Counted from the stretch's first letter, positions 16,190-24,858 are shown. The stretch is DNA of 24,996 nucleotides from Coriobacteriia bacterium (GCA_003150175.1 QAKZ01000002.1:1-24996), one strand, 5' to 3'. Notes: a model not told the origin generated them from the sequence alone. Numbers and translations are program-made.

Positions 16190-16228
16190 GCGCCGGGGGC
16201 CGAGCTCTCGCGGCTCGGCCCCCGGCGC
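16190..16228. terminator. Bidirectional terminator, 16-bp perfect stem
   Basis: Arms 16190-16205 and 16213-16228 pair perfectly around a seven-base loop. It lies between the ends of the ABC genes (+) and the radical SAM gene (-), whose stop codon is three bases away. On the reverse strand the stem is followed by CTTCTT, so it probably serves that gene best. Confidence 0.75.
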
Positions 16229-16231
16229 CCA

Positions 16232-18421
16232 TCAGTTCATCGGTTTCTTCCTCGTGGGCCCGCCTTTGCGCGGGCCCTTCTTTGTGCCGGCGGCGGGGGC
16301 CTTTGGGGCCTTGGCGCCGCGGTTGGCCGCCGCGCCCCTCGCGCCGCCGGCCTTCGCCCCCTTCGAGCCGCCGGCCTTCGCTCCCGCGCCTCGGGGTCCC
16401 GCGCCCTTCTTTCCCCGCGCCGCGCCCTTCTTCTCGTCGCGCGCCTTGGGCGGGTAGGGGCGGATCAGGCAGCGCGGCTCGAAGCCGATGAGGTCTTGGC
16501 GCCCCGCGCGCAGCAGCGCCTCGTGCACGAGCTGCCAGTTCTCGGGCTTGCGGTACTGGATGAGCGCGCGCTGCATGGCCTTCTCGTGCGGGTCGCGCGG
16601 CACGTAGATGGGCTGCATGTTCCTCGGGTCGACGCCTGTGTAGAACATGCACGTGCTCATGGTCGACGGCGTGGGGTAGAAGTCCTGGACCTGCTCGGGC
16701 ATGTAGCCCATGTCGCGCACGGCCTCGGCGAGCTCGACGGCCTCCTTCATCGTGGAGCCGGGGTGGCTGCTGATGAGGTAGGGGACCACGTACTGCTCGA
16801 GCCCGGCGGCCTTCGTCGCGCGCTCGAAGCGGCGGCAGAACGCCTCGTAGACGGCGCGCGGCGGCTTGCCCATGGCGGCGAGCACCGTGTCGCTCACGTG
16901 CTCGGGCGCGAGGCGCAGCTGGCCGCTCACGTGGTGGCGCACGAGCTCGTCGAGGAACTTGTCGGATTTGTCGGCCAGGGTGTAGTCGAAGCGCACGCCG
17001 CTGCGGACGAAGACCTTCTTTACCCCCGGGAGCTGGCGCAGGTCGCGCAGCAGGTCGGCGTAGGAGTCCTCCTCGACCACCATGTTGGGGCAGAGCTTCG
17101 GCCACATGCAGCGGCGGTTCGAGCAGACGCCGTGTTTGGCCTGCTTGTCGCAGGCGGAGCGGCCGAAGTTCGCCGTGGGGCCGCCCACGTCGGTGATGTA
17201 GCCCTTGAAGCTCGGGTCGTGCGTGAGCGCCTCCGCCTCGCGCATGATGCTGTCGTGGCTGCGCACCTGCACGACGCGGCCCTGGTGGAAGGTGATGGCG
17301 CAGAAGCTGCACTCGCCGAAGCACCCGCGGTTCGCCGCGATGGAGAAGCGCACCTCGTCGAAGTCGAACGCCGGCACGCCGCCCGCGGCGTCGTAGTCCG
17401 GGTGCCAGGCGCGCGCGTAGGGCAGTTCGTAGACGGCGTCGAGCTCCTCGGTAGAGAGAGGCGCCGTGGGCGGGTTCTGCACGACGTAGAGGTTGTCGGC
17501 GGGGTAGGGCTCCACGAGGCGCTTGGCCGTGATCGAGTCCATGTTGCGGTACTGGACGGCGAAGCTCCGTGCGTAGGCGAGGCGGTCGGCGCGCAGCTCG
17601 TCGTAGGTGGGCAAAAGCTCGTAGTCGTACACGTCGTCGAGGGAGCGCGCCTTGTACGCCGAGCCCGCGATCCAGGTGACCTGGTCGATGGGGATGCCGC
17701 CGGCCAGGGCGTCGGCCATCTCGACGATGGAGCGCTCTCCCATGCCGTAGAGGAGCAGGTCCGCGCCCGAGTCCAGAAGCACCGAGCGCTTGAGGGAGTC
17801 GGACCAGTAGTCGTAGTGCGCGAGGCGCCGCAGGCTCGCCTCGATGCCCCCGAGTACGATGGGGGTGTGCTTGAACGTGCGGCGGATGAGGTTGGAGTAG
17901 ACCGTCACGGCGTGGTCGGGGCGCGCGCCCATGCGGCCGCCGGGGGTGTAGAAGTCCTTGTGGCGGCGCTTCTTTGCCACGGTGTAGTGGTTGACCATGG
18001 AGTCCATGTTTCCCGCGCTGACGAGGAAGGCCAGGCGAGGCTCGCCGAGCGCGGCGATGCTCTCCGGGTCGTGCCAGTCGGGCTGGCAGATGATGCCCAC
18101 CTTGTAGCCGTGGGCCTCGAGCTCGCGGCTGACGATGGACATGCCGAAGCTCGGGTGGTCGACGTAGGCGTCGCCGCAGATGTAGACGAAGTCGCACTGG
18201 TCCCAACCGCGGGCGTCCATGTCCGCTCGGCTCACGGGGAGGAAGGCCTCGCGCGGCGGGCGCTCGGGGGCGGCGGGCTTGACGGGGCGCTTCGGCGCCG
18301 CGGGCTTGGCGTGCTGTTTCGCGCTCGCGGCTGCGGATTTTCCCTGGCCCGCGGCCACCGACCGTCCTGGGCCCGCGGCGGGGGAGGGCTTGTGCTTCTT
18401 GCTGCGGTGCTGGTCTGGCAT
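16232..18421 (-). CDS. ygiQ: YgiQ-family radical SAM protein
   Basis: This 729-residue protein matches the YgiQ family (radical SAM plus the C-terminal DUF3362 region). The 4Fe-4S motif is C367-FGE-C371-SF-C374 within NRGCFGECSFCAI, which binds the cluster that cleaves S-adenosylmethionine. Other family stretches include DVGGPTANFG, APEHVS and the C-terminal QDFYPTPSTMSTCMFYTG. An N-terminal domain with a cobalamin-like fold precedes the radical SAM core. The biochemical role of YgiQ is not established. Both ends carry disordered, basic, low-complexity tails: a Lys/Ala/Pro-rich stretch over the first 60 or so residues and a Gly/Ala/Lys/Arg-rich stretch over the last 70 or so, which may bind RNA or simply be linker. 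ATG 18421 has AAGGAG four bases upstream; an upstream in-frame ATG at 18448 lacks that. The gene is intact although its neighbours on both sides carry lesions. Confidence 0.93.
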   Translation of the reverse strand: MPDQHRSKKHKPSPAAGPGRSVAAGQGKSAAASAKQHAKPAAPKRPVKPAAPERPPREAFLPVSRADMDARGWDQCDFVYICGDAYVDHPSFGMSIVSRELEAHGYKVGIICQPDWHDPESIAALGEPRLAFLVSAGNMDSMVNHYTVAKKRRHKDFYTPGGRMGARPDHAVTVYSNLIRRTFKHTPIVLGGIEASLRRLAHYDYWSDSLKRSVLLDSGADLLLYGMGERSIVEMADALAGGIPIDQVTWIAGSAYKARSLDDVYDYELLPTYDELRADRLAYARSFAVQYRNMDSITAKRLVEPYPADNLYVVQNPPTAPLSTEELDAVYELPYARAWHPDYDAAGGVPAFDFDEVRFSIAANRGCFGECSFCAITFHQGRVVQVRSHDSIMREAEALTHDPSFKGYITDVGGPTANFGRSACDKQAKHGVCSNRRCMWPKLCPNMVVEEDSYADLLRDLRQLPGVKKVFVRSGVRFDYTLADKSDKFLDELVRHHVSGQLRLAPEHVSDTVLAAMGKPPRAVYEAFCRRFERATKAAGLEQYVVPYLISSHPGSTMKEAVELAEAVRDMGYMPEQVQDFYPTPSTMSTCMFYTGVDPRNMQPIYVPRDPHEKAMQRALIQYRKPENWQLVHEALLRAGRQDLIGFEPRCLIRPYPPKARDEKKGAARGKKGAGPRGAGAKAGGSKGAKAGGARGAAANRGAKAPKAPAAGTKKGPRKGGPTRKKPMN

Positions 18422-18650
18422 GAGGCTCCTTCGCGCTGGTTTCTTCACTTATCCTAGCCGCAACCAGCCGCCACGGCCGGGCTGAATTGCGCACGGGGCC
18501 CGGTATGCCGCGCGCAGAGCCGGCCCGGCGTGCCCCGAGCAAAAGGTTTGTGGCGCGCGCATGGAGGCCGCGTGGCGGGAATGTGTACTTGACCTGCGGG
18601 TGATTGAGCGGCGTGGGACGGGGTACATTGTAAGTACCTTCTTTCCTTGT

Positions 18651-18686
18651 AGCCCCCGCCGTTCCCCTTCCTCGGCGGGGGCTTTT
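18651..18686 (+). terminator. Orphan + strand terminator; possible small RNA
   Basis: An 11-bp perfect stem (18651-18661 with 18673-18683) runs into TTTT on the + strand. No + strand gene ends nearby; the gene to the left runs the other way. A small hairpin GGTAC-GTACC (18622-18638) lies just before it. The 388-base gap 18422-18809 therefore may encode a short untranslated RNA ending here. I cannot point to its promoter. Confidence 0.6.
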
Positions 18687-18760
18687 CCGTTCGCGGAGCA
18701 TATCCGCTCAATCGTCGTTTAACGCTCGTATCTGCAAGAACCCGCCGCGGTCTCATGGCA

Positions 18761-18775
18761 TATTATTAAAATAAT
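18761..18775 (+). promoter_or_regulatory. AT-rich palindrome, likely promoter of c-di-GMP gene
   Basis: ATTATTAAAATAAT (18762-18775) is a perfect 14-bp palindrome and contains TATTAT and TAAAAT, both usable as -10 boxes. It stands out against GC-rich surroundings and lies 35 bases before the start codon at 18810. Confidence 0.45.
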
Positions 18776-18809
18776 GCAACTTCGGCCCGCCGCGCGAATG
18801 AGGAGGCAC

Positions 18810-21651
18810 ATGGGCTCACCCGTCAACAACGGCCTAGAGACGCTCGAGCGCTTCGCCGAGTCCGCCCTGACCTACGACGGCGGGATGGTGCCGCCGCTCG
18901 ACTGCGGCGGGCTCCCCGAAGAGCTACGGCCGCTGGGGTGCAGGCTCAACGAGCTCGCAGACGCGCTCGGCGCGGCGATCGACCGGGAGCTCCGCGTCAC
19001 GCGCGCGGCCCTCACCGACGCCCTCACCGACGCGCTCACCGGCGCCGGGAACCGCGCCTGCTTCAATCAGGACGTCGATGTGCTCTGGGACGCCGGGAGC
19101 CGCTTCTGCATCGCCTTCATCGACCTGGACAACCTCAAGGCCTGCAACGACCGCTGCGGGGGCACGCCGCAGGGGACCGCTTTATACAGACCGCGTCCCA
19201 CTACCTCGGCGACTGCCTGCGCGCTGACGAGGGCGAGAAGCTCTATCGCGTGGGCGGCGACGAGTTCGTCATCGTCTCTCCCATCAGCTCCCCCGATGAG
19301 CTCGGCGACCGCCTCGAGGCGGTGCGCGAGGGCCTCATGGCCAACGAGCAGAGCCCCGACGGCTCACTGGCCTTCACGTTCAGCTACGGCTGCTCCGTGA
19401 TCGACCCCGTCCGCGGAGACAAGCGCCGCCAGCTCACCCTCGACCTCGACCGCCGCATGTACGTCTACAAGCTCGCGCACCGGCGCCGCGAGGTCACCGG
19501 CGGGGCGGGGCGCGCCCTCACCGCGGGCGACATCTTCGACGACCGGATCTTCCAGACGCTCTCGCTGTGCATGAAGGGCCGGTACTTCTTTGTGCACGAC
19601 ATCGCCACGAACCAGAGCCGCTGGTCGGTCAACGCTGTGCGCGACCTGGCGCTTCCCGGCGAGAACGTCCCGAACGCGATCGACGTCTTCGCCGGGCTCG
19701 CGCACCCCGAGGACCGCGACGCCTGGCTCTCCGACGTCATCGACCTGTGCGAGGGGAGAACGCAGCGCTGCTCGGTCCAGTACCGCATGCGCGACGCCTC
19801 TGGCCGCTACGCCATGTGCGAGATCCGGGGCTACCGCCTGAACGGCAGCGAGGACGAGCCCGCGCTCTTCGTCGGCATCATCTCGAACTACAGCATCGCC
19901 GACATGGCTGACCCCTCCTCGGCGCTGCCCGACGTCCGCGCGCTGATCTCGCGCATCGAGGAGTGCCGGATCTCGGGCGCGTCCGCCGGGCTCATCATGA
20001 CCAAGCTCGAGGATTTCGAGCGCTACAACTCCGTCTACGGGTACGTCGTGGGCGACGGCATCCTCGCCGAGACCGCAGCGCGCCTGGTCTCGCTGCTGCG
20101 CGGGCGCGCGAAGGTGTTCCGCTACCGCGGCGCTCGCTTCTGGTCGTGGCCGAGGGCGCCGACCAGAAGACCACCTCCGAGCTCGCCGACGCGATCCGCC
20201 ACAGGCTCTTCTCGCCGCTCGAGGTCAAAGACAAGCTGCTCCGCGTGCCCGCGGTTGTGGTGTCGCGCCACCACAGCGTCGTCTCGGCGGGCACGTTCTC
20301 GGTGCTGAGCGACCTGCGCGACCTGTGCGAGTCGCAGAGCAAGGAAGGCGAGCTGCCCGTGCGCCGCGCCGCCGTCGGGGACGTCGCGGTCGAGGAGAAT
20401 ATCGACCCCCTGACCGGGCTTTGGCGCTCGAACGAGTTCCTCCGCCGCTCGAACCTCTACTGCGCGGGAGCGGGATCCCAGAAGTGCTGCCTGGTGAAGA
20501 TCGACATCGGCAACATGCACATCTTCAACGAGTGGCATGGCCAAGGCCGCGGAAACGAGCTGCTCGCCGCGGTGGGCGCGACCCTCGCGCGGGCCGAGCG
20601 CGCGGGCAACGGCGTCGCCGGGTTCTGGGGCAACGACGACTTCACCTTGCTGTGCCCCAACGAGTGGACCCTCATCGACGACGTGTTCCTCCGGTTGTGC
20701 GAGGTCATAGCGTCGTTCGACGACTCCGTGGGCTTCACGCCGTCTTTGGGCGTCTACCCGCTCGAGGAGCGCGCCGAGATCGGCATCGACGAGTACTCGA
20801 AGGCGACCTTCGCCTGCACGGCGGCGAAGCGCGACTACGAGAACCACGTCAAGTACTTCCAGCCGGTCGAGTACGCGCGCGAGCGCGGCGAGCACCTCCT
20901 GCTCTCCAAGTTCCAGTACGCGGTGACGGAGGGGCGCATCATGTTCTACCTGCAGCCGCAGGTGGAGATCGAGACGGGGCGGATCATCGGTGCCGAGGCG
21001 CTCGCCCGCTGGCGCCACAAGGACGGCAGCGTCACCTCGCCCGGGCAGTTCATGGACGTGCTGGAAAAGAGCGGCTTCGTCGTCACGCTCGACAAGGCCG
21101 TCTGGCGCTCGCTCATGGAGCGGCTGCGCATCTGGATGGACGCCGGCGGGCGCACCGTGCCCGTGGCCATCAACCTGAGCCGCGTGGACATCGCCTCGTT
21201 CGACGTCGTCGAGTACCTGAGCTCGCAGGTCGAGGAGCTGCGGATCCCGAGCGAGCTCATTCGCGTGGAGATCACCGAGAGTGCCTTCGCCGAGGACGAG
21301 AAGGGCGTCGCGGCGCTCGTCGCGCGCTTCCACCAGAAGGGCTTCCACGTCCATATGGACGACTTCGGCACGGGCCGCTCGTCGCTGGCGATGCTGAGCG
21401 ACGTGAACGTCGACGCCATCAAGCTGGACCGGAGCTTCCTGCCCAACGGCAGCGTCAACGACGAGAAGAGCGCCGGCATCGTGCGCAGCGTGGCGAGCAT
21501 GGCCCGCACGCTCGACGTCCCCGTCATCGTCGAGGGCATCGAGACCGAGGAGCAGGAGAAGCTCGTGTGCTCCGTCGGCCTCGGCATCGCGCAGGGCTTC
21601 AAGTACTATCGTCCCATGCCGCCCGAGGACTTCGAGGCGCTGCTGGGGTAG
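18810..21651 (+). pseudogene. Multi-domain c-di-GMP protein (GGDEF-PAS-GGDEF-GGDEF-EAL), two frameshifts
   Basis: Read with two frame corrections, this gene encodes about 946 residues for cyclic-di-GMP turnover. Domains in order: a first GGDEF with an intact RVGGDEF (about 19251-19271); a PAS fold (about 19520-19900); a second GGDEF degenerated to RGARF (about 20131); a third degenerated to GNDDF (about 20630); and an EAL phosphodiesterase domain (about 20900-21640). The EAL part keeps GAEALARW, NLSRVD, EITES, DDFGTG, IKLDRSF and EGIET, so it looks active. No RxxD inhibitory site precedes the first GGDEF. Frame breaks: a run of five G at 19158-19162, where canonical ND-x-x-GH-x-x-GD needs three (or six) G, and a missing C near 20140, where RFLVVAEGAD is interrupted. 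No membrane helix is seen. ATG 18810 follows AGGAGG. If the shifts are sequencing errors the protein is whole; otherwise it is cut after about 197 residues. Confidence 0.85.
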
Positions 21652-21675
21652 GGGATCTCCGCGGGGCGAGGGGGA

Positions 21676-21748
21676 GGCCCTTCTTCCCATTGCTCGGCGC
21701 TCGCGCTGCGCGCTCGCTCGCTTCGCGACTCGCATGGAAAGAAGGCCC
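21676..21748. other. Long-loop hairpin after c-di-GMP gene
   Basis: Arms 21676-21690 and 21734-21748 pair with one mismatch and one G-U pair. The 43-base loop is rich in GCTCGC/GCGCTC units. The right arm overlaps the left arm of the terminator hairpin at 21741-21793, so the two structures cannot form together. Confidence 0.6.
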
Positions 21749-21793
21749 GGCCACAAAGCCCCGAGGTTCTCGCGGCTCTGTGACCGGGCCTTC
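21741..21793 (-). terminator. Terminator of metal-ATPase operon
   Basis: Arms 21741-21755 and 21779-21793 pair over 15 bp (one wobble), with a further AGCC/GGCT pairing inside. On the reverse strand the stem ends in CCTTCTTTCC. It begins 17 bases beyond the ATPase stop codon. Confidence 0.7.
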
Positions 21794-21809
21794 CGCTGGC
21801 TGAAGTAGG

Positions 21810-23747
21810 CTACTCGACCCGCATGGCGCGCATGGCGTTGAGAATCGCGATGATGGCCACGCCCACGTCGCCGAAGACGGCGAGCCACATGTTCGCGATG
21901 CCGAGGGCGGCCAGCATGAGGATGAGTAGCTTGACGCCGAGGGCAAAGATGATGTTCTGCCACACGATGCGCATGGTCTTGCGCGAGACGCGCATGGCGC
22001 GGGCGATGTTGGAGGGCTTGTCGTCCATGAGGACGACGTCGGCGGCCTCGATGGCGGCGTCGGAGCCCATCGCGCCCATGGCGATGCCCACGTCGGCGCG
22101 GGTGAGGACAGGCGCGTCGTTGATGCCGTCGCCGACGAAGGCGAGCTTGTGCTTGCCGTCTTCGGAGGAGAGGAGGCGCTCGACGTGGTCGACCTTGTCG
22201 CCAGGGAGGAGCTGCGCGTGGTACTCGTCGATGCCGAGCTGCTTGGAGACGGCCGCCGCGACCTCCTCGCGGTCGCCGGTGAGCATGACGACGCGGCGCA
22301 CGCCGACGGCGTGCAGGTCGGCGACGGTCTGTGCGGCATCGTCCTTGAGCATGTCGGCGATCACGATGTGGCCGGCGTAGGTGCCGTCGACGGACACGTG
22401 GAGGATGGTGCCGACGACCTCGCAGCTGGGGGCGTCGAGGCCCGCCTCGGCGAGGAGCTTGTCGTTGCCGACGAGGACCTTCTTGCCGTCGATGGTGGCG
22501 ATGACGCCGTGGCCCGCCTCGTTGGCGGACTCCGTCACGCGCTTGGGGTCGAGGACGCCCTGGTACGCCTCGCGGACGGAGACCGCGATGGGGTGGTCGG
22601 AGAACGCCTCGGCGTGGGCCGCGAGCTCGAGGAGCTGGTCCGCGGTGTAGCCCTGCTCGGGATGGGTCGCGACGACCTCGAAGGTGCCCTTGGTCAGGGT
22701 GCCGGTCTTGTCGCAGACGACGGTGTCGACCTCCGAGAGCGCCTCGAGGTAGCTGGAGCCCTTGATGAGGACGCCGATCTTCGACGCGCCGCCGATGCCG
22801 CCGAAGAAGCTCAGCGGGACGCTGATCACGAGGGCGCACGGGCAGCTGACGACGAGGAACGTGAGGCCGCGCAGGATCCAGTCGCTCCAGGCGCCGGTCG
22901 CGATGCCGCCGACGAGGGCGAGCAACACGGCCGCGCCGGTGACGGCGGGGGTGTAGACGCGGGCGAAGCGGGTGATGAAGTTCTCGGTCTTTGCCTTCTT
23001 CTCGCTGGCGTTCTCCACGAGCTCGAGGACGCGGGCGACGGTGGACTCGCCGAGGGGCTTGGTGGTACGGACCTTGATGAGGCCGGTCATGTTGATGCAG
23101 CCGCTGATGACCTCGCTGCCGACCTCGGCGTGGCGGGGGACGGACTCGCCGGTGAGGGCGGCGGTGTCGAGCTGGGTCGCGCCATCGACGACCACGCCGT
23201 CGATGGGCACGCGCTCGCCGGGCTTGATCACGATGACGGTGCCGACGGCGACCTCATCGGGGTCGACCTGCTCGAGCGCGCCGTCGGCACCCTCGATGTT
23301 GGCGTAGTCGGGCGCGATATCCATCATGTCGGAGATGGACTTGCGGCTCTTTCCGACGGCATAGGCCTGGAAAATCTCGCCGACCTGGTAGAAGAGCATG
23401 ACCGCGGCGCCCTCGGCCATGTGCGAGTCGGTGTCGGGGAAGAACACCATCGCGAAGGCGCCCAGCGTGGCGACGGTCATGAGGAAGCTCTCGTCAAAGG
23501 CCTGGCCGCGGCGGATGTTGCTCCATGCCTTGGTGAGGACGTCATGGCCGGCGATGATGAACGGAACGAGGAACAGCACGAAGCTCGCATAAACGCAGCC
23601 GGGGGTTCCGAAGGCGGCGCGAAGGGCGCCGAGCTCGTCGAGCGCGAAAACGACCGCGAAGACCGCGAGCGCTATCAGGATACGGTTGCGCTTGTGCTCG
23701 AGCGACTCCTTTTTCCTGCGCTTCTTCTTTTTCTTTTGGTCAGCCAT
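21810..23747 (-). CDS. zntA/cadA-like: P1B-type Zn/Cd/Pb-exporting ATPase
   Basis: This 645-residue pump uses ATP to export divalent soft metals across the cytoplasmic membrane. Motifs in order: TGES (199-202), the metal-site SCPCALV (C302-P303-C304), phosphorylation site DKTGT (D346), SDHP (HP at 385-386), TGDR (490-493) and VGDGIND (538-544). The last helices carry GDVGVAIIAILNAMR, the pattern of the P1B-2 (Zn/Cd/Pb) subgroup rather than copper pumps. The usual N-terminal metal-binding domain is absent; residues 1-22 are instead a Lys/Arg-rich stretch. A stand-alone HMA protein upstream in the operon supplies that module. ATG 23747 has GGAGG six bases before it; the frame is open further up to 23816 but without such a site. 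A 19-bp hairpin lies in the 142-base spacer before this gene. Confidence 0.95.
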   Translation of the reverse strand: MADQKKKKKRRKKESLEHKRNRILIALAVFAVVFALDELGALRAAFGTPGCVYASFVLFLVPFIIAGHDVLTKAWSNIRRGQAFDESFLMTVATLGAFAMVFFPDTDSHMAEGAAVMLFYQVGEIFQAYAVGKSRKSISDMMDIAPDYANIEGADGALEQVDPDEVAVGTVIVIKPGERVPIDGVVVDGATQLDTAALTGESVPRHAEVGSEVISGCINMTGLIKVRTTKPLGESTVARVLELVENASEKKAKTENFITRFARVYTPAVTGAAVLLALVGGIATGAWSDWILRGLTFLVVSCPCALVISVPLSFFGGIGGASKIGVLIKGSSYLEALSEVDTVVCDKTGTLTKGTFEVVATHPEQGYTADQLLELAAHAEAFSDHPIAVSVREAYQGVLDPKRVTESANEAGHGVIATIDGKKVLVGNDKLLAEAGLDAPSCEVVGTILHVSVDGTYAGHIVIADMLKDDAAQTVADLHAVGVRRVVMLTGDREEVAAAVSKQLGIDEYHAQLLPGDKVDHVERLLSSEDGKHKLAFVGDGINDAPVLTRADVGIAMGAMGSDAAIEAADVVLMDDKPSNIARAMRVSRKTMRIVWQNIIFALGVKLLILMLAALGIANMWLAVFGDVGVAIIAILNAMRAMRVE

Positions 23748-23795
23748 GAGGTCCTCCATTACATCAAAGCGTTGAGCGAGTCTGCCCCGGGGCGA

Positions 23796-23871
23796 AGGCC
23801 CGTGTGGTTCATTCACGCGATTTCTGAGCCGCGCAGCGGCGAAGTGAGCGGGGAATGAACCACACGGGCCT
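23796..23871. other. 19-bp perfect hairpin inside metal operon
   Basis: Arms 23796-23814 and 23853-23871 are perfect reverse complements around a 38-base loop that itself contains GC-rich inverted stretches (GCCGCGCAGCGGC). It lies between the HMA gene and the ATPase, both on the reverse strand. No U run follows on that strand, so read-through is likely. It may balance expression of the two genes through processing or partial termination. Confidence 0.85.
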
Positions 23872-23889
23872 CGGGTTGCATGAGGGCTG

Positions 23890-24108
23890 CTAGCGGATAA
23901 TCTCGCAGTCCGGCTCGGCGTCGGCGGTGAAGTCGACGACGCGCTCGAGCACGGCGTCGAACTCGTCGTCGGCGGCCTCGAGCGTGAGCTTCTGGGTCAT
24001 GAAGTTCACGGAAACGGACTGGACGCCATCGAGCTTAGCGAGCTCGTCCTGGAGCTCACGGGCACAGTTGGCGCAGTCGATCTCGTCGAGCTTGAAGGAC
24101 TTCTTCAT
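23890..24108 (-). CDS. Stand-alone HMA heavy-metal-binding protein
   Basis: This 72-residue protein is a single heavy-metal-associated domain with the metal-binding motif D11-C12-A-N-C15 at the start of the first helix and the typical beta-alpha-beta pattern (GVQSVSVNFMTQKLTLEA). The same DCANCA motif normally opens the N-terminus of CadA/ZntA pumps. Here the pump downstream lacks this domain, so the protein probably delivers metal to it or regulates it in trans. GAAAGG precedes the ATG. It sits 72 bases after the ArsR gene and 142 bases before the ATPase, all in one direction, so it is the middle gene of a three-gene operon. Confidence 0.9.
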   Translation of the reverse strand: MKKSFKLDEIDCANCARELQDELAKLDGVQSVSVNFMTQKLTLEAADDEFDAVLERVVDFTADAEPDCEIIR

Positions 24109-24180
24109 GGTGGTGCCTTTCTATTTTGGGGCGGGGGAGCGCCTCGCCCGGTTGATTAGCTGTTCTTTGGTCGCCGCGAG

Positions 24181-24516
24181 TCACTCGCAGATGTGGCTCA
24201 TGCCCTGGTTGAGCATGGTGTACACGTGGTCATCGGCGAGCGAGTAGACGATGTTGCGGCCGTCTCGCTCGAACTTGACGAGGTGCGCCTGCTTGAGCGT
24301 GCGGAGCTGGTGGGAGACCGCGGATTGGGTGCTGCCGGTCTCCTCGGCGATGTCCGCCACGCACAGCTCGCGACCCATAAGGGAAAACAGGATCTTGATG
24401 CGAGTGGTGTCGGAGAACACCTTGAAGAGGTCGGCCAGGTCGTAGAGCAGCTCCTCGTCGGGCAGCTCGTCGAGTGACTCGCCGACGGGGATGGGGCCAT
24501 TGGGGTCGTCGCACAT
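24181..24516 (-). CDS. ArsR/SmtB-family metal-sensing repressor
   Basis: This 111-residue protein has the ArsR fold with recognition region VADIAEETGSTQSAVSHQLRT (residues 53-73, shown as its central part) and wing KFERDGRNIVYSL. The C-terminal alpha-5 helix has D95, H97, H108 and E111. Their spacing (+2, +11, +3) is the same as in the zinc site of SmtB (D104, H106, H117, E120), so zinc or a similar ion should release it from DNA. A CadC-type second site is unlikely: only C52 remains of the paired cysteines in ELCVCD-like relatives. AAAGGAG precedes the ATG. It is first in the operon with the HMA protein and the ATPase, and a matching operator lies in the promoter just upstream, so it most likely represses the whole operon, including itself. 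Confidence 0.93.
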   Translation of the reverse strand: MCDDPNGPIPVGESLDELPDEELLYDLADLFKVFSDTTRIKILFSLMGRELCVADIAEETGSTQSAVSHQLRTLKQAHLVKFERDGRNIVYSLADDHVYTMLNQGMSHICE

Positions 24517-24544
24517 GGTGGCGCTCCTTTCTCGGGTCCACTTG

Positions 24545-24572
24545 ATTATATGAGCATCTGTTCATACGTCAA
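24545..24572 (-). promoter_or_regulatory. Promoter with SmtB-type operator for metal operon
   Basis: On the reverse strand TTGACG (24572-24567) and TATAAT (24550-24545) are 16 bases apart, a strong sigma-70-type promoter. Between and touching them lies TATGAGCA-TC-TGTTCATA (24549-24566), an inverted repeat with one mismatch that fits the 12-2-12 operators of SmtB/CzrA/CadC proteins (TGAACA-N2-TGTTCA). Repressor bound here would cover the -10/-35 spacer. The start codon is 29 bases beyond the -10. Confidence 0.88.
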
Positions 24573-24858
24573 GATAAATTTCGGGGTTTGGACATATTCG
24601 GGGGGTCGATGTGCCTGGATTCGTTCAGCTGCACCGTTGCGACGCCGGGGGAGCGTCGACCGCTGCGCGAAACCCGCCGTTGCGGCTTCGGGGGCGCAGT
24701 TACGCTGCGCAATACTCGCTTAAGGCCATGCCCGGGCTAATCGTGGGCTCAAAACTCATCGGTGTGAGATCGAAGGAGATGGCGCGTATAAGGTTGGTGT
24801 AAGAAGGCCGTGGCCACCGCGCCGCCGGCGCCGGGGAACCTCACCCTCCCGGTAGAAA
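24573..24858. other. 286-base gap without a recognisable gene
   Basis: I see no convincing coding frame here. A frame open from 24611 to 24802 (+) has no ribosome site and no family features. The only structure noted is a short hairpin, GCGCAG-TTACG-CTGCGC (24696-24712). The stretch lies upstream of the metal operon promoter and downstream of the last partial gene. Confidence 0.6.

Noticed and set aside
16169..18457. Long + strand frame opposite ygiQ
   Set aside because: The reverse strand encodes a clear YgiQ protein with the CxxxCxxC cluster motif; the + frame is a shadow.
18581..18630. Promoter TTGACC/TACATT for the putative small RNA
   Set aside because: The spacing of 29 bases is too long for a sigma-70-type promoter.
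22149..23858. Long + strand frame opposite the metal ATPase
   Set aside because: It has shadow composition, and the reverse strand has all P-type ATPase motifs.
24611..24802. Possible small + strand gene before the right edge
   Set aside because: It has no ribosome site, no recognisable features and an amino-acid mixture typical of non-coding frames.
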